From NCBI GenBank assembly GCA_902765735.1, contig CACXBB010000036.1, forward strand, positions 1 through 51,721: a stretch of DNA of 51,721 bases, read 5' to 3'. This document shows, one piece after another, positions 16,471-24,550 of the stretch; position 1 is the first letter of the stretch, and each line of letters starts with the position of its first letter. The translations under genes were made by a program, and so were the position numbers. The notes under the pieces were generated by a model that worked only from the letters and a program-made list of their open reading frames with translations, had not been told where the DNA came from and ran no database searches. The DNA comes from an uncultured Eubacteriales bacterium (GTDB taxonomy: Bacteria; Bacillota; Clostridia; Christensenellales; Aristaeellaceae).

Positions 16471-17382
16471 ATGGCCAAATACATTACCAAGCGCATCCTG
16501 GTGACGATCCCGGTGCTGCTGGGCATGATACTGCTCATATTCTTCATGCTGAACGTGGTGCCGGGGGACCCGGTGACGGTGATGATGAAGGAGCACCTCA
16601 AGGAGGACGTGGTGGCGAACCTGCGCCGGAGCATGCACCTGGACGACCCGTTCTTCATCCGCTACCTGCGCTACGTCTGGGACGCCATCCGGGGCGACCT
16701 GGGCGTGAGCTGGAAGCTGTCGCGCCCGGTGACGGGGCTGATCGCCACGGCGTTTCCCTACACGCTGAAGCTGGCGCTCAGCGCGGCGCTGTTTTCCTGG
16801 ATCATGGGCATCCCGGTGGGCATCGTCTCGGCGGTCAGGAAGAATTCGCTGATCGACCACCTGAGCATGGGCCTTTCGCTGTTCGGCGTGTCGATGCCGG
16901 TGTTCTGGGTGGCGCTGATACTGCAAAACACCTTCAAGGGCACGCTGCCGGTGTCGGGGGTGCAGACCTGGAAGGGCTACATCCTGCCCACGATCGTGCT
17001 GGGCTGGTCATCGGCGGGGCGTATCGCCCGGCTGACCCGCTCGAACCTGCTGGAGGTGCTTCGGGAGGACTACATCCGCACCGCCCGCTCGAAGGGGCTG
17101 TCGCGGCTTAAGGTCATCACCCGCCACGCCCTCAAGAACGCGCTGATCCCGGTCATCACGGTGATGGCGATCCAGATATCGTCGCTTCTGTCCGGCGCGG
17201 TAATCACCGAGTCGGTGTTCTCCATCCCCGGGGTGGGCTCGCTGGCCGTCAGCGCCATCAAGAACCGGGACATGCCGCTTCTGCAGGGCACGGTGATCTT
17301 TACGGCGGTGCTGATCATCGCCGGCAATCTGGTGGCGGACGTGCTGTATTCCATCATCGATCCGCGCATCCGCGTGGAGTGA
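16471..17382 (+). CDS. dppB: Oligopeptide ABC transporter, permease 1
   Basis: This 303-residue polytopic membrane protein is of the DppB/OppB type. 'MLNVVPGDPVTVMM' near residue 25 is the periplasmic N-terminal motif of this subfamily. 'RTARSKGLSRLKVITRHALK' near residue 195 is the EAA loop that docks the ATPases, and the C-terminal 'LVADVLYSIIDPRIR' is characteristic. It pairs with the dppC product, whose gene starts 9 bp later. The start ATG 16471 follows CGGAGGA. Confidence 0.94.
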   Translation: MAKYITKRILVTIPVLLGMILLIFFMLNVVPGDPVTVMMKEHLKEDVVANLRRSMHLDDPFFIRYLRYVWDAIRGDLGVSWKLSRPVTGLIATAFPYTLKLALSAALFSWIMGIPVGIVSAVRKNSLIDHLSMGLSLFGVSMPVFWVALILQNTFKGTLPVSGVQTWKGYILPTIVLGWSSAGRIARLTRSNLLEVLREDYIRTARSKGLSRLKVITRHALKNALIPVITVMAIQISSLLSGAVITESVFSIPGVGSLAVSAIKNRDMPLLQGTVIFTAVLIIAGNLVADVLYSIIDPRIRVE

Positions 17383-17391
17383 GGGGCTGAC

Positions 17392-18303
17392 ATGAAGAAG
17401 ACGCAAAGGGACCTGTACACCGCACGGCTGTCCAAACAGATCCTCGACGCCGATCTGCAGCCGGATGTGGGCGTGCGCGCGAGCATCATCAACATGTTCC
17501 GCACCAATCACGCGGCGCTGGCGGGGCTGATCGTCATACTGCTGATCATACTCGCGGCCGTCTTCGCGCCGCTGATCACGCGCTACGACCCCAACGCCCT
17601 CAACCTGGCCAACATGCGCAAGCCCCCCTCCGCCGAGCACTGGTTCGGCACCGACGACATGGGCCGCGACGTGTTCTCCCGGGTGATCTACGGCGGGCGG
17701 CTGTCGCTGATGATCGGCTTCGTGCCCTCGGTGATCTCGCTGGTGCTGGGCACCGTGCTGGGGCTGATGGCCGGGTATCTGGGCAGGCATGTGGACGCCG
17801 TCATCATGCGGCTGGCGGACGTGGTGCTGGCGTTCCCGTCACTGCTGCTGGCCATGGTGGTGATGTACACGCTGGGCTCCTCCATTCTCAACATGTTCAT
17901 CGCCCTGTCCATCATCAACTGGGCCGGCACCGCCCGCGTGGTGCGCGCCCAGACGCTGTCCCTCAAGGAAAAGGAGTTCGTCGAGGCCGCGCGGTCCATG
18001 GGCGTCAGCCGGTTCAGCATCGTGTTCAAACACATACTGCCCAACTGCCTGCCCAACCTGATCGTGCTGTTCACCCTCGATATCCCCGGGGCCATCATGT
18101 GGGAGAGCTCCATGAGCTTCCTGGGCGTCGGCGACCCCAACGCCGCCTCCTGGGGCCTCATGGTCAGCCAGGGCAAGTCCTACGCCTATATGTGCCCCTG
18201 GCTCATACTCGCCCCCGGCTTGGCCATACTCGTCACCGTCATGGCGTTCAACTTCCTCGGCGACGGGCTGAGGGACGCCATTGATCCGTATATGAAGACG
18301 TGA
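17392..18303 (+). CDS. dppC: Oligopeptide ABC transporter, permease 2
   Basis: This 303-residue DppC/OppC-type permease has an N-terminal cytoplasmic arm, about six membrane segments, and the motif 'HWFGTDDMGRDVFSRVIYGG' near residue 85. The EAA loop 'EAARSMGVSRFSIVFKHILP' sits near residue 200 and 'MSFLGVGDPNAASWG' near 240. It forms the heterodimeric channel with DppB. The stop codon is followed by a cluster of GC-rich hairpins and a 60-bp tandem repeat before dppD. Confidence 0.94.
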   Translation: MKKTQRDLYTARLSKQILDADLQPDVGVRASIINMFRTNHAALAGLIVILLIILAAVFAPLITRYDPNALNLANMRKPPSAEHWFGTDDMGRDVFSRVIYGGRLSLMIGFVPSVISLVLGTVLGLMAGYLGRHVDAVIMRLADVVLAFPSLLLAMVVMYTLGSSILNMFIALSIINWAGTARVVRAQTLSLKEKEFVEAARSMGVSRFSIVFKHILPNCLPNLIVLFTLDIPGAIMWESSMSFLGVGDPNAASWGLMVSQGKSYAYMCPWLILAPGLAILVTVMAFNFLGDGLRDAIDPYMKT

Positions 18304-18340
18304 GCCTCCGGGGGGACGCTGTCCCCCCGGACCCCCCTGC

Positions 18341-18467
18341 CAAAGGGGCAGTGCCCCTTTGGAAACCCCAATCGCGGGGGCTCTGCCCCCGCACCCCCGC
18401 CAAAGGGGCGGTGCCCCTTTGGAAACCCCAATCGCGGGGGCTCCGCCCCCGCACCCCCGCCAAAGGA
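18341..18467 (+). repeat. 60-bp tandem hairpin repeat between dppC and dppD
   Basis: Two units of exactly 60 bp (18341-18400 and 18401-18460) differ at two positions, both inside hairpin loops. A third unit begins at 18461 and becomes the dppD ribosome binding site (CAAAGGAGG). Each unit holds two hairpins with 3-nt loops: CAAAGGGGC/GCCCCTTTG and CGGGGGC/GCCCCCG. A further hairpin, GGGGGGAC-GCT-GTCCCCCC, sits at 18310-18328. The tandem stays open in the dppD frame because 60 is a multiple of three, but I do not treat it as coding. Confidence 0.88.
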
Positions 18468-18473
18468 GGTTCA

Positions 18474-19466
18474 ATGGATAACATCCTCGAAATCAAAAAC
18501 CTCATCACCTCCTTCGCCTCAGACGGGCGGAAGGAGCGCGCCATCGCGGTCAACGGCGTGGACCTGGCGATCCCCAGGGGCAAGACGGTGGGCCTGGTGG
18601 GGGAATCGGGCTGCGGCAAGAGCGTGACGTCGCTGTCGGTGACGGGCCTGCTGGCGGAGAACGGCAGGGTGGAGTCGGGCGAAGCGCTGTTTCAGGGGCG
18701 GGACCTGCTGCGCCTGTCGGAGAAGGAGCTCCGGGCCATCCGGGGCAACGACATCTCCATGATCTTCCAGGAGCCCATGACGAGCCTGAACCCGGTCATC
18801 CCGGTGGGGGTGCAGGTGGCGGAGGCGGCGCGTCTTCACGAGGGGCTGGACAAGGCCACGGCCAAGGCCCGCACCGTTGAGATCATGCGCAAGGTGGGCA
18901 TCCCCGAGCCGGAGCGCCGCTACGGCCAGTACCCGCACCAGCTCTCCGGCGGCCTGCGGCAGCGGGTGATGATCGCCATGGGGATGCTTTTGAAGCCCGA
19001 CTTGCTCATCGCCGACGAGCCCACCACGGCGCTGGATGTGTCCATCGAGGCCCAGATACTGCGGCTCATGCGGGATTTACAGCGCGAAAACGGCACCGCC
19101 ATACTGATGATCACCCACAACCTGGGCGTGGTGGCGGAGATCTGCGACGAGGTCTACGTGATGTACGCCGGGGAGGTGGTGGAGCGCGCGGACGTGTTCA
19201 CGCTGTTCAAGTCCTGCGCCCATCCCTACACCCGGGGCCTGATGGGCGCCCTGCCCCGCATGACCCCGAAGGGCCAGCGGCTCTACAACATCCGGGGCAC
19301 CGTGCCCAACCTGTGGGCCATGCCCGTGGGCTGCCGGTTCGCGCCGCGGTGCGAGTTTGCCGCCGAGCGCTGCCACGGCGAAAAGCCCCCGCTTCTGGAT
19401 CTGGGCGGCGGGCACCTCTGCCGCTGCTTCGCGCCCCGGGGATTGGAGGATGAGCATCATGGATGA
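18474..19466 (+). CDS. dppD: Oligopeptide ABC transporter, ATPase 1
   Basis: The 330-residue protein has Walker A 'GESGCGKS' (43-50), Q-loop '[13 protein letters not shown]', signature 'LSGGLRQRV', Walker B '[12 protein letters not shown]' and H-loop 'MITHNLG'. The C-terminal oligopeptide-ATPase extension contains the Cys cluster 'CRFAPRC', later followed by 'HLCRC'. ATG 18474 is preferred to the longer frame starting at 18300 because AAAGGAGG precedes it and the upstream sequence is a tandem DNA repeat. It overlaps dppF by 8 bp. Confidence 0.93.
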   Translation: MDNILEIKNLITSFASDGRKERAIAVNGVDLAIPRGKTVGLVGESGCGKSVTSLSVTGLLAENGRVESGEALFQGRDLLRLSEKELRAIRGNDISMIFQEPMTSLNPVIPVGVQVAEAARLHEGLDKATAKARTVEIMRKVGIPEPERRYGQYPHQLSGGLRQRVMIAMGMLLKPDLLIADEPTTALDVSIEAQILRLMRDLQRENGTAILMITHNLGVVAEICDEVYVMYAGEVVERADVFTLFKSCAHPYTRGLMGALPRMTPKGQRLYNIRGTVPNLWAMPVGCRFAPRCEFAAERCHGEKPPLLDLGGGHLCRCFAPRGLEDEHHG

Positions 19467-20427
19467 GCTGCTTCGCGCCGAGCGCCTTGTGAAGGAATTT
19501 CCGGTGAAGCGGGGCGTCGTGCACGCGGTTTCGGACGTGTCCTTCTCCATCCGCAAGGGGGAGACCCTGGGGCTGGTGGGGGAGTCCGGCTGCGGCAAGT
19601 CCACCCTGGGCAAGCTGCTGATCGACCTGCTCACGCCCACCTCCGGCGCGGTGTGGTTCCGCGGGGAGGACCTGTCCCGGATGAAGGGGCAGGCGCTTCG
19701 GACGCTTCGCCGGGGCATGCAGATGATCTTCCAGGACCCCTACGCCTCCCTCGACCCCCGCATGCGGGTGGGGGACATCATCATGGAGCCCATGAACGCC
19801 CATCGCGTGGGCAAAAACCGCGCGGAGCGGGTGGAGATGGTCCGGGAGCTGATGGACCAGGTGGGTATCCGGCCGGAGCTGTTCAACCGCTATCCCCACC
19901 AGTTCTCCGGCGGCCAGCGGCAGCGCATCGGCATCGCCCGGGCTCTGGCGCTGAACCCGGAGCTCGTCATCTGCGACGAGCCCGTCAGCGCTCTGGACGT
20001 GTCCATACAGGCCCAGATATTGAACCTGCTGGGGGACCTTCAGCAGCAGCGGTCGCTGACCTACCTGTTCATCTCCCACGACCTCAACGTGGTGCGCTAC
20101 CTGTCCGACCGGGTGGCGGTGATGTTCCTGGGCCAGTTCTGCGAGCTGTCGCCTACCGAGCAGCTCTACGCCCAGCCCCGGCACCCCTACACGCGGTTCC
20201 TGCTGGACGCCGTGCCCCAGCCCGATCCCACGCTCCGGGACGCGGAGCGCGCCCTGCTCGTGGGCGAGGTCTCCAGTCCCGTCAATCCCCCCTCCGGCTG
20301 CCGCTTCCATCCCCGCTGTCCCTACGCCGACGCGCGGTGCAGGCAGGAAAAGCCCGATCTGGTGGAGATGGCCCCGGGACACCTGTGCGCCTGCCATCAT
20401 CCGCTGGCGGACCGGGAGATATTGTGA
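19459..20427 (+). CDS. dppF: Oligopeptide ABC transporter, ATPase 2
   Basis: The 322-residue protein has Walker A '[12 protein letters not shown]', Q-loop '[14 protein letters not shown]', signature '[15 protein letters not shown]', Walker B '[12 protein letters not shown]' and H-loop 'FISHDLNVV'. A C-terminal Cys-containing oligopeptide extension reads '[14 protein letters not shown]'. The start at 19459 has GGAGG 9 bp upstream inside the end of dppD; an ATG at 19450 directly abuts that site and is less likely. Its stop codon is immediately followed by heptamer-array element 2. Confidence 0.93.
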   Translation: MDELLRAERLVKEFPVKRGVVHAVSDVSFSIRKGETLGLVGESGCGKSTLGKLLIDLLTPTSGAVWFRGEDLSRMKGQALRTLRRGMQMIFQDPYASLDPRMRVGDIIMEPMNAHRVGKNRAERVEMVRELMDQVGIRPELFNRYPHQFSGGQRQRIGIARALALNPELVICDEPVSALDVSIQAQILNLLGDLQQQRSLTYLFISHDLNVVRYLSDRVAVMFLGQFCELSPTEQLYAQPRHPYTRFLLDAVPQPDPTLRDAERALLVGEVSSPVNPPSGCRFHPRCPYADARCRQEKPDLVEMAPGHLCACHHPLADREIL

Positions 20428-20461
20428 GTGTGGAGTGTGGAGAGTGGAGTGTGGAGTGAGG
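20427..20461 (+). repeat. Heptamer-array intercistronic element 2 (dppF-transglutaminase)
   Basis: Five 7-bp units in register (AGTGTGG, AGTGTGG, AGAGTGG, AGTGTGG, AGTGAGG) fill the entire spacer. The array starts on the last base of the dppF stop and ends 2 bp before the next ATG. Only the purine-rich half is present. The last unit, AGTGAGGGA, appears to serve as the ribosome binding site. Confidence 0.85.
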
Positions 20462-20463
20462 GA

Positions 20464-21840
20464 ATGTTTTACGAGGATTTGAAGGCTCTGAGCATCCCGC
20501 TGCCGGAGGATTTGCGAAAGGTCAAGGGGTACGGGGATTATGCTCGGCTTCGGCGCATGCTGGATTTGCGCATCGCGGACGAGCGCCTGCCCCGGGAGCT
20601 GAGAACGCGGCTTAAACTCGAGAAGCGCATGATCGAGCGCACCCCCGGGGACTATCCCCACGATCGCGCCGCGGCGCTTCGGCTGCTTGAGGGCGCGCTG
20701 GAGGGCTTCACGGCGGAGGAACTGGAGGGGTTCATCGACGCGGGGAAGGTGGATTTCATCTATCTGAACGGGGAGATGCGCTTTCACAGGCTGTTCCTGG
20801 ACACCCTCGTCAAGACCCGCCCCGAGCTGGCGCCCCGCCTGAAGGACCCCTCCCGGCTCGACTACAAGCGGACGAACTTCGCCGCGCTGGACGCCGTCGC
20901 GCAAGAGATGAAGCAAAACGGCGGCGCGGCCCGGCGCTGGCACGTGCGGCACGAGCTGCGGGTGAAGCCGGAGTACTGCCGCGCCGGCGAGGAGATACTG
21001 GTCCACCTGCCGCTGCCGGTGGAGTACGACTGTGTGCGCAACTTCCGGCTGTTGGACTGCGGTCCGGGGAGCGGGTATGTGTCCGACGCCGACCAGCGCA
21101 CAATCTCGTTTCACAAGCCGCTGGCCGACGGCGACGTGTTCTTCGCCGAGTATGTGTTCGACGTGCATATGCCGTATCACGCGCTGGACCCCGCCCTGGC
21201 CCGGCCCGGCGCGCCGGAGGGGGAGGACTGCCTGTGCGAGCAGCCGCCCCACATCGCCTTCACGCCGCTGATCAGGTCCGTGGCGCGGGAGATCGCGGGG
21301 GAGGAGACCAATCCGCTCTTGCTGGCCCGCCGGGTGTACGACTTCCTGACCACCCGGCCCATATACAGCTATGTGCGCAGCTATTTCAGCTATCCCAACC
21401 TGCCGGAGCACATGCTGACCGCCATGAAGGGGGACTGCGGCATATTCGCGCTGAGCTTCATCGCGCTGTGCCGCTGCCTCGGCGTGCCGGCCCGCTGGCA
21501 GAGCGGGCTGTACTGCGCCCCCCACGACGTCGGCTGCCACGACTGGGCCCAGTTCTACTGCGCGCCCTGGGGCTGGCTGCCGGTGGACGCCTCCTTCGGC
21601 AATGCCGCCTGGCACAACGGGGACACGGCGCGCTGGGACTTCTTCTTCGGCCACATGGACCCCTTCCGCCTGCCCGCCGCCCGGGCGTTCCAGGCCCCCT
21701 TCGACCCGCCCAAGCGCCACCTGCGCACCGATCCCTACGACAACCAGTGTGGCGAGGCGGAGTACGCGGACCGGGGGCTTCTGTCCCGACATCTCGATGA
21801 GCGCTGCGTGCTGCTGGACTGGCAGGCGCTGCCGCTTTAA
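20464..21840 (+). CDS. Transglutaminase-like domain protein
   Basis: This 458-residue protein has an N-terminal helical region of no recognised family (1-150), a middle beta-rich segment, and a C-terminal transglutaminase-like cysteine protease fold. The predicted triad is Cys325 in 'MKGDCGIFALSF', His359 in 'VGCHDWAQF' and Asp375 in 'LPVDASFG'. There is no signal peptide, so it should act in the cytoplasm. As part of the oligopeptide import operon it may cleave or modify incoming peptides; this is inference from position. The start ATG 20464 lies at the end of the heptamer array. Confidence 0.82.
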   Translation: MFYEDLKALSIPLPEDLRKVKGYGDYARLRRMLDLRIADERLPRELRTRLKLEKRMIERTPGDYPHDRAAALRLLEGALEGFTAEELEGFIDAGKVDFIYLNGEMRFHRLFLDTLVKTRPELAPRLKDPSRLDYKRTNFAALDAVAQEMKQNGGAARRWHVRHELRVKPEYCRAGEEILVHLPLPVEYDCVRNFRLLDCGPGSGYVSDADQRTISFHKPLADGDVFFAEYVFDVHMPYHALDPALARPGAPEGEDCLCEQPPHIAFTPLIRSVAREIAGEETNPLLLARRVYDFLTTRPIYSYVRSYFSYPNLPEHMLTAMKGDCGIFALSFIALCRCLGVPARWQSGLYCAPHDVGCHDWAQFYCAPWGWLPVDASFGNAAWHNGDTARWDFFFGHMDPFRLPAARAFQAPFDPPKRHLRTDPYDNQCGEAEYADRGLLSRHLDERCVLLDWQALPL

Positions 21841-21853
21841 GGAGTGCTGAACG

Positions 21854-22375
21854 ATGTACGCCTATTGCCTGTTCTGCGATACCGTCAAGTGCGAGGAGCT
21901 GGCGGAGCGCATCCGCCGCGAGTGCGGCTGGCTGGCCATAAACCCCAAGATCGTGCAGCGCAAGTGGGTCAAGGGCACCCCCTTTGAGGAGATCAGGACG
22001 CTGCTGCCCGGGTACATCTTCGTCTACACTGAGGAGATGATCCCGTACCCCCGCGCGGCCTTCCGAATGGATTCCGTCATCCGGCTGCTGGGCGACGACG
22101 GCTCGAACTATACCCTTGTCGGCGACGACTACCGCTTCGCCTGCATGCTGTACAACTGCGGCGGCACCATCGGCATACTCAAAGCCTACCGGGAGGGCGA
22201 CCGCGTGCGCCTGGTCGAGGGCGCGCTGGGCGGCATCGAGGGCGAGATCATCCGCCTCGAGCGCCGCAAGGGACGCGCCCAGATACGCTATCAGTTCGCC
22301 GGGTCCACCTGTACCACGTGGGTGGGGTATGACCTGATCGACGATCAGGAAAAGATCGACCTGAAAAAAGAGTGA
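21854..22375 (+). CDS. NusG-family transcription factor, LoaP-like
   Basis: The 173-residue protein has an NGN domain (1-105, with 'LLPGYIFVYTEEM' near residue 50) and a KOW motif ('GDRVRLVEGALGGIEGEI' near 118). Specialised NusG paralogues such as LoaP bind RNA polymerase and stop termination within long operons, usually next to their target. Here the gene is last in the peptide-transport operon, 13 bp after the transglutaminase gene, and it ends at the tRNA terminator. The 'AQIRYQFAGS' segment after the KOW is compatible with LoaP. Housekeeping NusG is unlikely because no secE or ribosomal protein genes are nearby. Confidence 0.8.
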   Translation: MYAYCLFCDTVKCEELAERIRRECGWLAINPKIVQRKWVKGTPFEEIRTLLPGYIFVYTEEMIPYPRAAFRMDSVIRLLGDDGSNYTLVGDDYRFACMLYNCGGTIGILKAYREGDRVRLVEGALGGIEGEIIRLERRKGRAQIRYQFAGSTCTTWVGYDLIDDQEKIDLKKE

Positions 22376-22411
22376 ACAAAAAACCCTGAAAACGCTTTGT
22401 TTTCAAGGTTT
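22376..22411 (-). terminator. Terminator of tRNA-Pro, shared convergent region
   Basis: On the minus strand, AAACCTTGAAAAC pairs with GTTTTCAGGGTTT (one G-U pair) and is followed by a T run. It lies directly downstream of the encoded CCA of the tRNA and directly after the loaP-like stop codon. On the plus strand the stem has one mismatch and may also terminate the peptide operon. Confidence 0.8.
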
Positions 22412-22414
22412 TTG

Positions 22415-22491
22415 TGGTCTGGGTGGAGAGATTTGAACTCTCGGCCTCTTGAACCCCATTCAAGCACGCTACCAAACTGCGCTACACCCAG
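22415..22491 (-). tRNA. tRNA-Pro (anticodon GGG)
   Basis: On the minus strand a full cloverleaf can be drawn. The acceptor stem is CTGGGTG/CACCCAG. The D-arm has GCGC and GGTA. The anticodon stem CTTGA/TCAAG encloses loop ATGGGGT with anticodon GGG. The T-arm is GAGAG-TTCAAAT-CTCTC with discriminator A. CCA is encoded. The GGG anticodon reads CCC and CCT codons. Confidence 0.95.
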
Positions 22492-22538
22492 ATATTGAAT
22501 TGTGGCCGCCGGGGGATCATCACCCGACAACAGAAAGA

Positions 22539-22567
22539 ATTATACATCCTTTTTGGGTTTTTGTCAA
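22539..22567 (-). promoter_or_regulatory. Consensus promoter of tRNA-Pro
   Basis: Minus strand TTGACA (complement of 22562-22567) and TATAAT (complement of 22539-22544) are separated by exactly 17 bp. They lie 47 bp upstream of the tRNA 5' end. Confidence 0.92.
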
Positions 22568-22644
22568 GGGATTTTTGGTTGATCGGCGAGCTCGCGGTTG
22601 TAAATTGTTTGGTTCTTCACGTTCTGTTGTCGGATAGCGGAAGG

Positions 22645-22870
22645 ACTCCCTCAGGCGCTACGCGCCAGCTCCCTTCACTCCCCCAGTCAGCTTCGCTGAC
22701 AGCCCCCTCGGAGAGGGGGCCATGACGGGAGTCTTTTGGCGGCGAACCCAAAGCCTCCCTCTCCGAGGGAGGTGGCACCGCAAAGCGGTGACGGAGGGAG
22801 TTGCCCTCTCCGAGGGAGGTGGCACCGCAAAGCGGTGACGGAGGGAGTTGCCCTCGGAGGGAGTTGCCCT
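22645..22870 (+). repeat. Two-hairpin repeat cluster, family A, copy 2 with internal tandem
   Basis: A run of related modules fills most of the 22568-22920 gap. They include CTCCCTCA with hairpin GGCGC-TAC-GCGCC (22654-22666) and hairpin GTCAGC-TTC-GCTGAC (22686-22700) followed by AGCCCCCTC and GAGGGGGC. Then come two nearly identical 47-bp tandem units (from 22757 and 22804), each with hairpin ACCGC-AAA-GCGGT and the tail GACGGAGGGAG. The segment 22680-22800 is homologous in reverse to 1748-1869. No gene is seen here. Confidence 0.85.
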
Positions 22871-22920
22871 CCCCGAGGGATGCAGGGAGGGCGCTGGCAG
22901 CAGCGCCCTCCGCACGCCCG

Positions 22921-24537
22921 TCAACCCCAGAACACCGACAGGGACGGTATGACCTGCTTCTTGCGGGAGACGATGCCCGGCAGGAAGGCGTAGTTGGCCT
23001 CGGGATGGACGTTGAAGGCCTGGGAGATCACGTCGGCGTCGCCGAGGAACAGCAGGTGGCTGCCCTCCTTGAGCATATCGGTGATCATGAACAGCATCAT
23101 ATCGTAGCCGCGCTCGGTCATCCGCACGCGCATGGCGGCGAGGAAGTCGCCCTTGCGGCGCATGACGCGCTCGGAATCGAGGGTGACCACCTGGCCGACG
23201 CCGAGGGTGTGTCCGGAGAGCATGAACTCCTTGTAGTCCTGGAAGAGTATGTCTTCGGCGGACTTGTCGTCGGAGGTGGAAGCGGAGAAGATCATGCGCC
23301 CTAGCTCCTCGATGGACACGTGGGCGATGCTGGCCATGCGCTGGGCGGTCTGGATGTCCCGCGGGGTGCAGGTGGGGGACTTGAACATCAGCGTGTCGGA
23401 CACGATGGCGCAGGTGATGATGCCGGCCATGCTCATGGTGGGCATCAGGCCGCGCTCCATGTACATGCCGGCCACGATGGTGGCGGTGGAGCCCACGGGC
23501 TCGTTGTGCATGTAGATGGGGTTGGGGGTCTGCACGTCGGCGAGGCGGTGGTGGTCGATGATGGCGAGGATCTCGGCCTGCTCCAGCCCGGGCACGGACT
23601 GGGACAGCTCGTTGTGGTCCACCAGCACCACGCGCTTGCGCCGGGGGTTGATCAGGTGGATGCGGCTCAGGGTGCCCACGACCTTCATGTCGTCGTCCAC
23701 CACGGGGAACACCCGGTGGCGGTTGTCGAGGGCCATCTTCAGTACGTCGTCCACGAAGTCCGACAGCCTGGCCGGGCACAGGTCCGTGGTGCGGCAGACG
23801 CGGCTGACGGGCATGGACTGGAAGATCATGCGGGCGGCGCGGTAGGGCTCGTGGGGGGTGGAAATGACCAGCGTGTCGCATTCGAGCGCGTGGGCCTCCT
23901 CGGGAAGACCCGCCTGGCACACCACGATGCAGGCCACCCTGGCCCTGAGCGCCGCGAGGATCACGTCGGGCTGGTTGCCGCAGATCAGCACCGTGTGGCC
24001 GGTCATGCGGATGGATTCCTCGCCGTTGGCGGGCAGCGCGATGGTCACGCGGCCGGTGATGGACAGCGTGGGCTCCTCCCGGTCCAGCACGATGTTGCCC
24101 TCGAGGGCGCTGACGAGGTTGAACACGGGGATGTCGTCGATCTCGGAGTGGAGGATCGACTGCATGTCGTGCACGGCAATGGTGTTGGTGGACAGCATGC
24201 CGTACAGCGTGCCGTCGTCGTTGACCACCGGCAGCGCGAGGGTGTTCTCGTCCCCGTGCATCAGCTTCCAGGCGTGGTCCACGGTCACGGCCTTGTTGAG
24301 CACCGGCGGCGTGTCGAAGTTCAGATCGCTGACCTGGTTTCTGAGGGTGTGGATCAGCACCGGCGGCTCGAAGCCGAAGCGGTCCAGCACCAGCTGGGTC
24401 TCGTCCGACAGCCGTCCCAGCCGCGCCGCCACGTAGTTGCGGTCCCCCAGGGCGTTGCGCATCTGGGCGTAGGCCATTGCGGACACGATGGAGTCGGTGT
24501 CCGGGTTGCGGTGGCCGGTGACATAGATGGGGTCCAT
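22921..24537 (-). CDS. ppaC: Manganese-dependent inorganic pyrophosphatase with CBS and DRTGG regulatory domains
   Basis: The 538-residue family II pyrophosphatase contains an inserted regulatory module. The DHH phosphoesterase part shows 'GHRNPDTDS' (8-16), 'VDHNELSQS' and 'IIDHHRLAD', and the DHHA2 part ends with 'VSRKKQVIPSL'. Between them lie a CBS domain pair split by a DRTGG domain (roughly residues 65-300). It hydrolyses PPi in the cytoplasm. CBS-PPases of this layout are regulated by adenine nucleotides, and those with DRTGG also by diadenosine polyphosphates (known for the family). The start ATG 24537 follows AAAGGAGG, 13 bp after the SDR gene. Confidence 0.92.
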   Translation of the reverse strand: MDPIYVTGHRNPDTDSIVSAMAYAQMRNALGDRNYVAARLGRLSDETQLVLDRFGFEPPVLIHTLRNQVSDLNFDTPPVLNKAVTVDHAWKLMHGDENTLALPVVNDDGTLYGMLSTNTIAVHDMQSILHSEIDDIPVFNLVSALEGNIVLDREEPTLSITGRVTIALPANGEESIRMTGHTVLICGNQPDVILAALRARVACIVVCQAGLPEEAHALECDTLVISTPHEPYRAARMIFQSMPVSRVCRTTDLCPARLSDFVDDVLKMALDNRHRVFPVVDDDMKVVGTLSRIHLINPRRKRVVLVDHNELSQSVPGLEQAEILAIIDHHRLADVQTPNPIYMHNEPVGSTATIVAGMYMERGLMPTMSMAGIITCAIVSDTLMFKSPTCTPRDIQTAQRMASIAHVSIEELGRMIFSASTSDDKSAEDILFQDYKEFMLSGHTLGVGQVVTLDSERVMRRKGDFLAAMRVRMTERGYDMMLFMITDMLKEGSHLLFLGDADVISQAFNVHPEANYAFLPGIVSRKKQVIPSLSVFWG

Positions 24538-24550
24538 CGCTCTGCCTCCT

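Noticed and set aside
18300-18473. N-terminal extension of DppD by 58 codons through the tandem repeat.
   Set aside because: The 60-bp period keeps the frame open by arithmetic. A strong AAAGGAGG precedes ATG 18474, and the family's usual N-terminus starts there.
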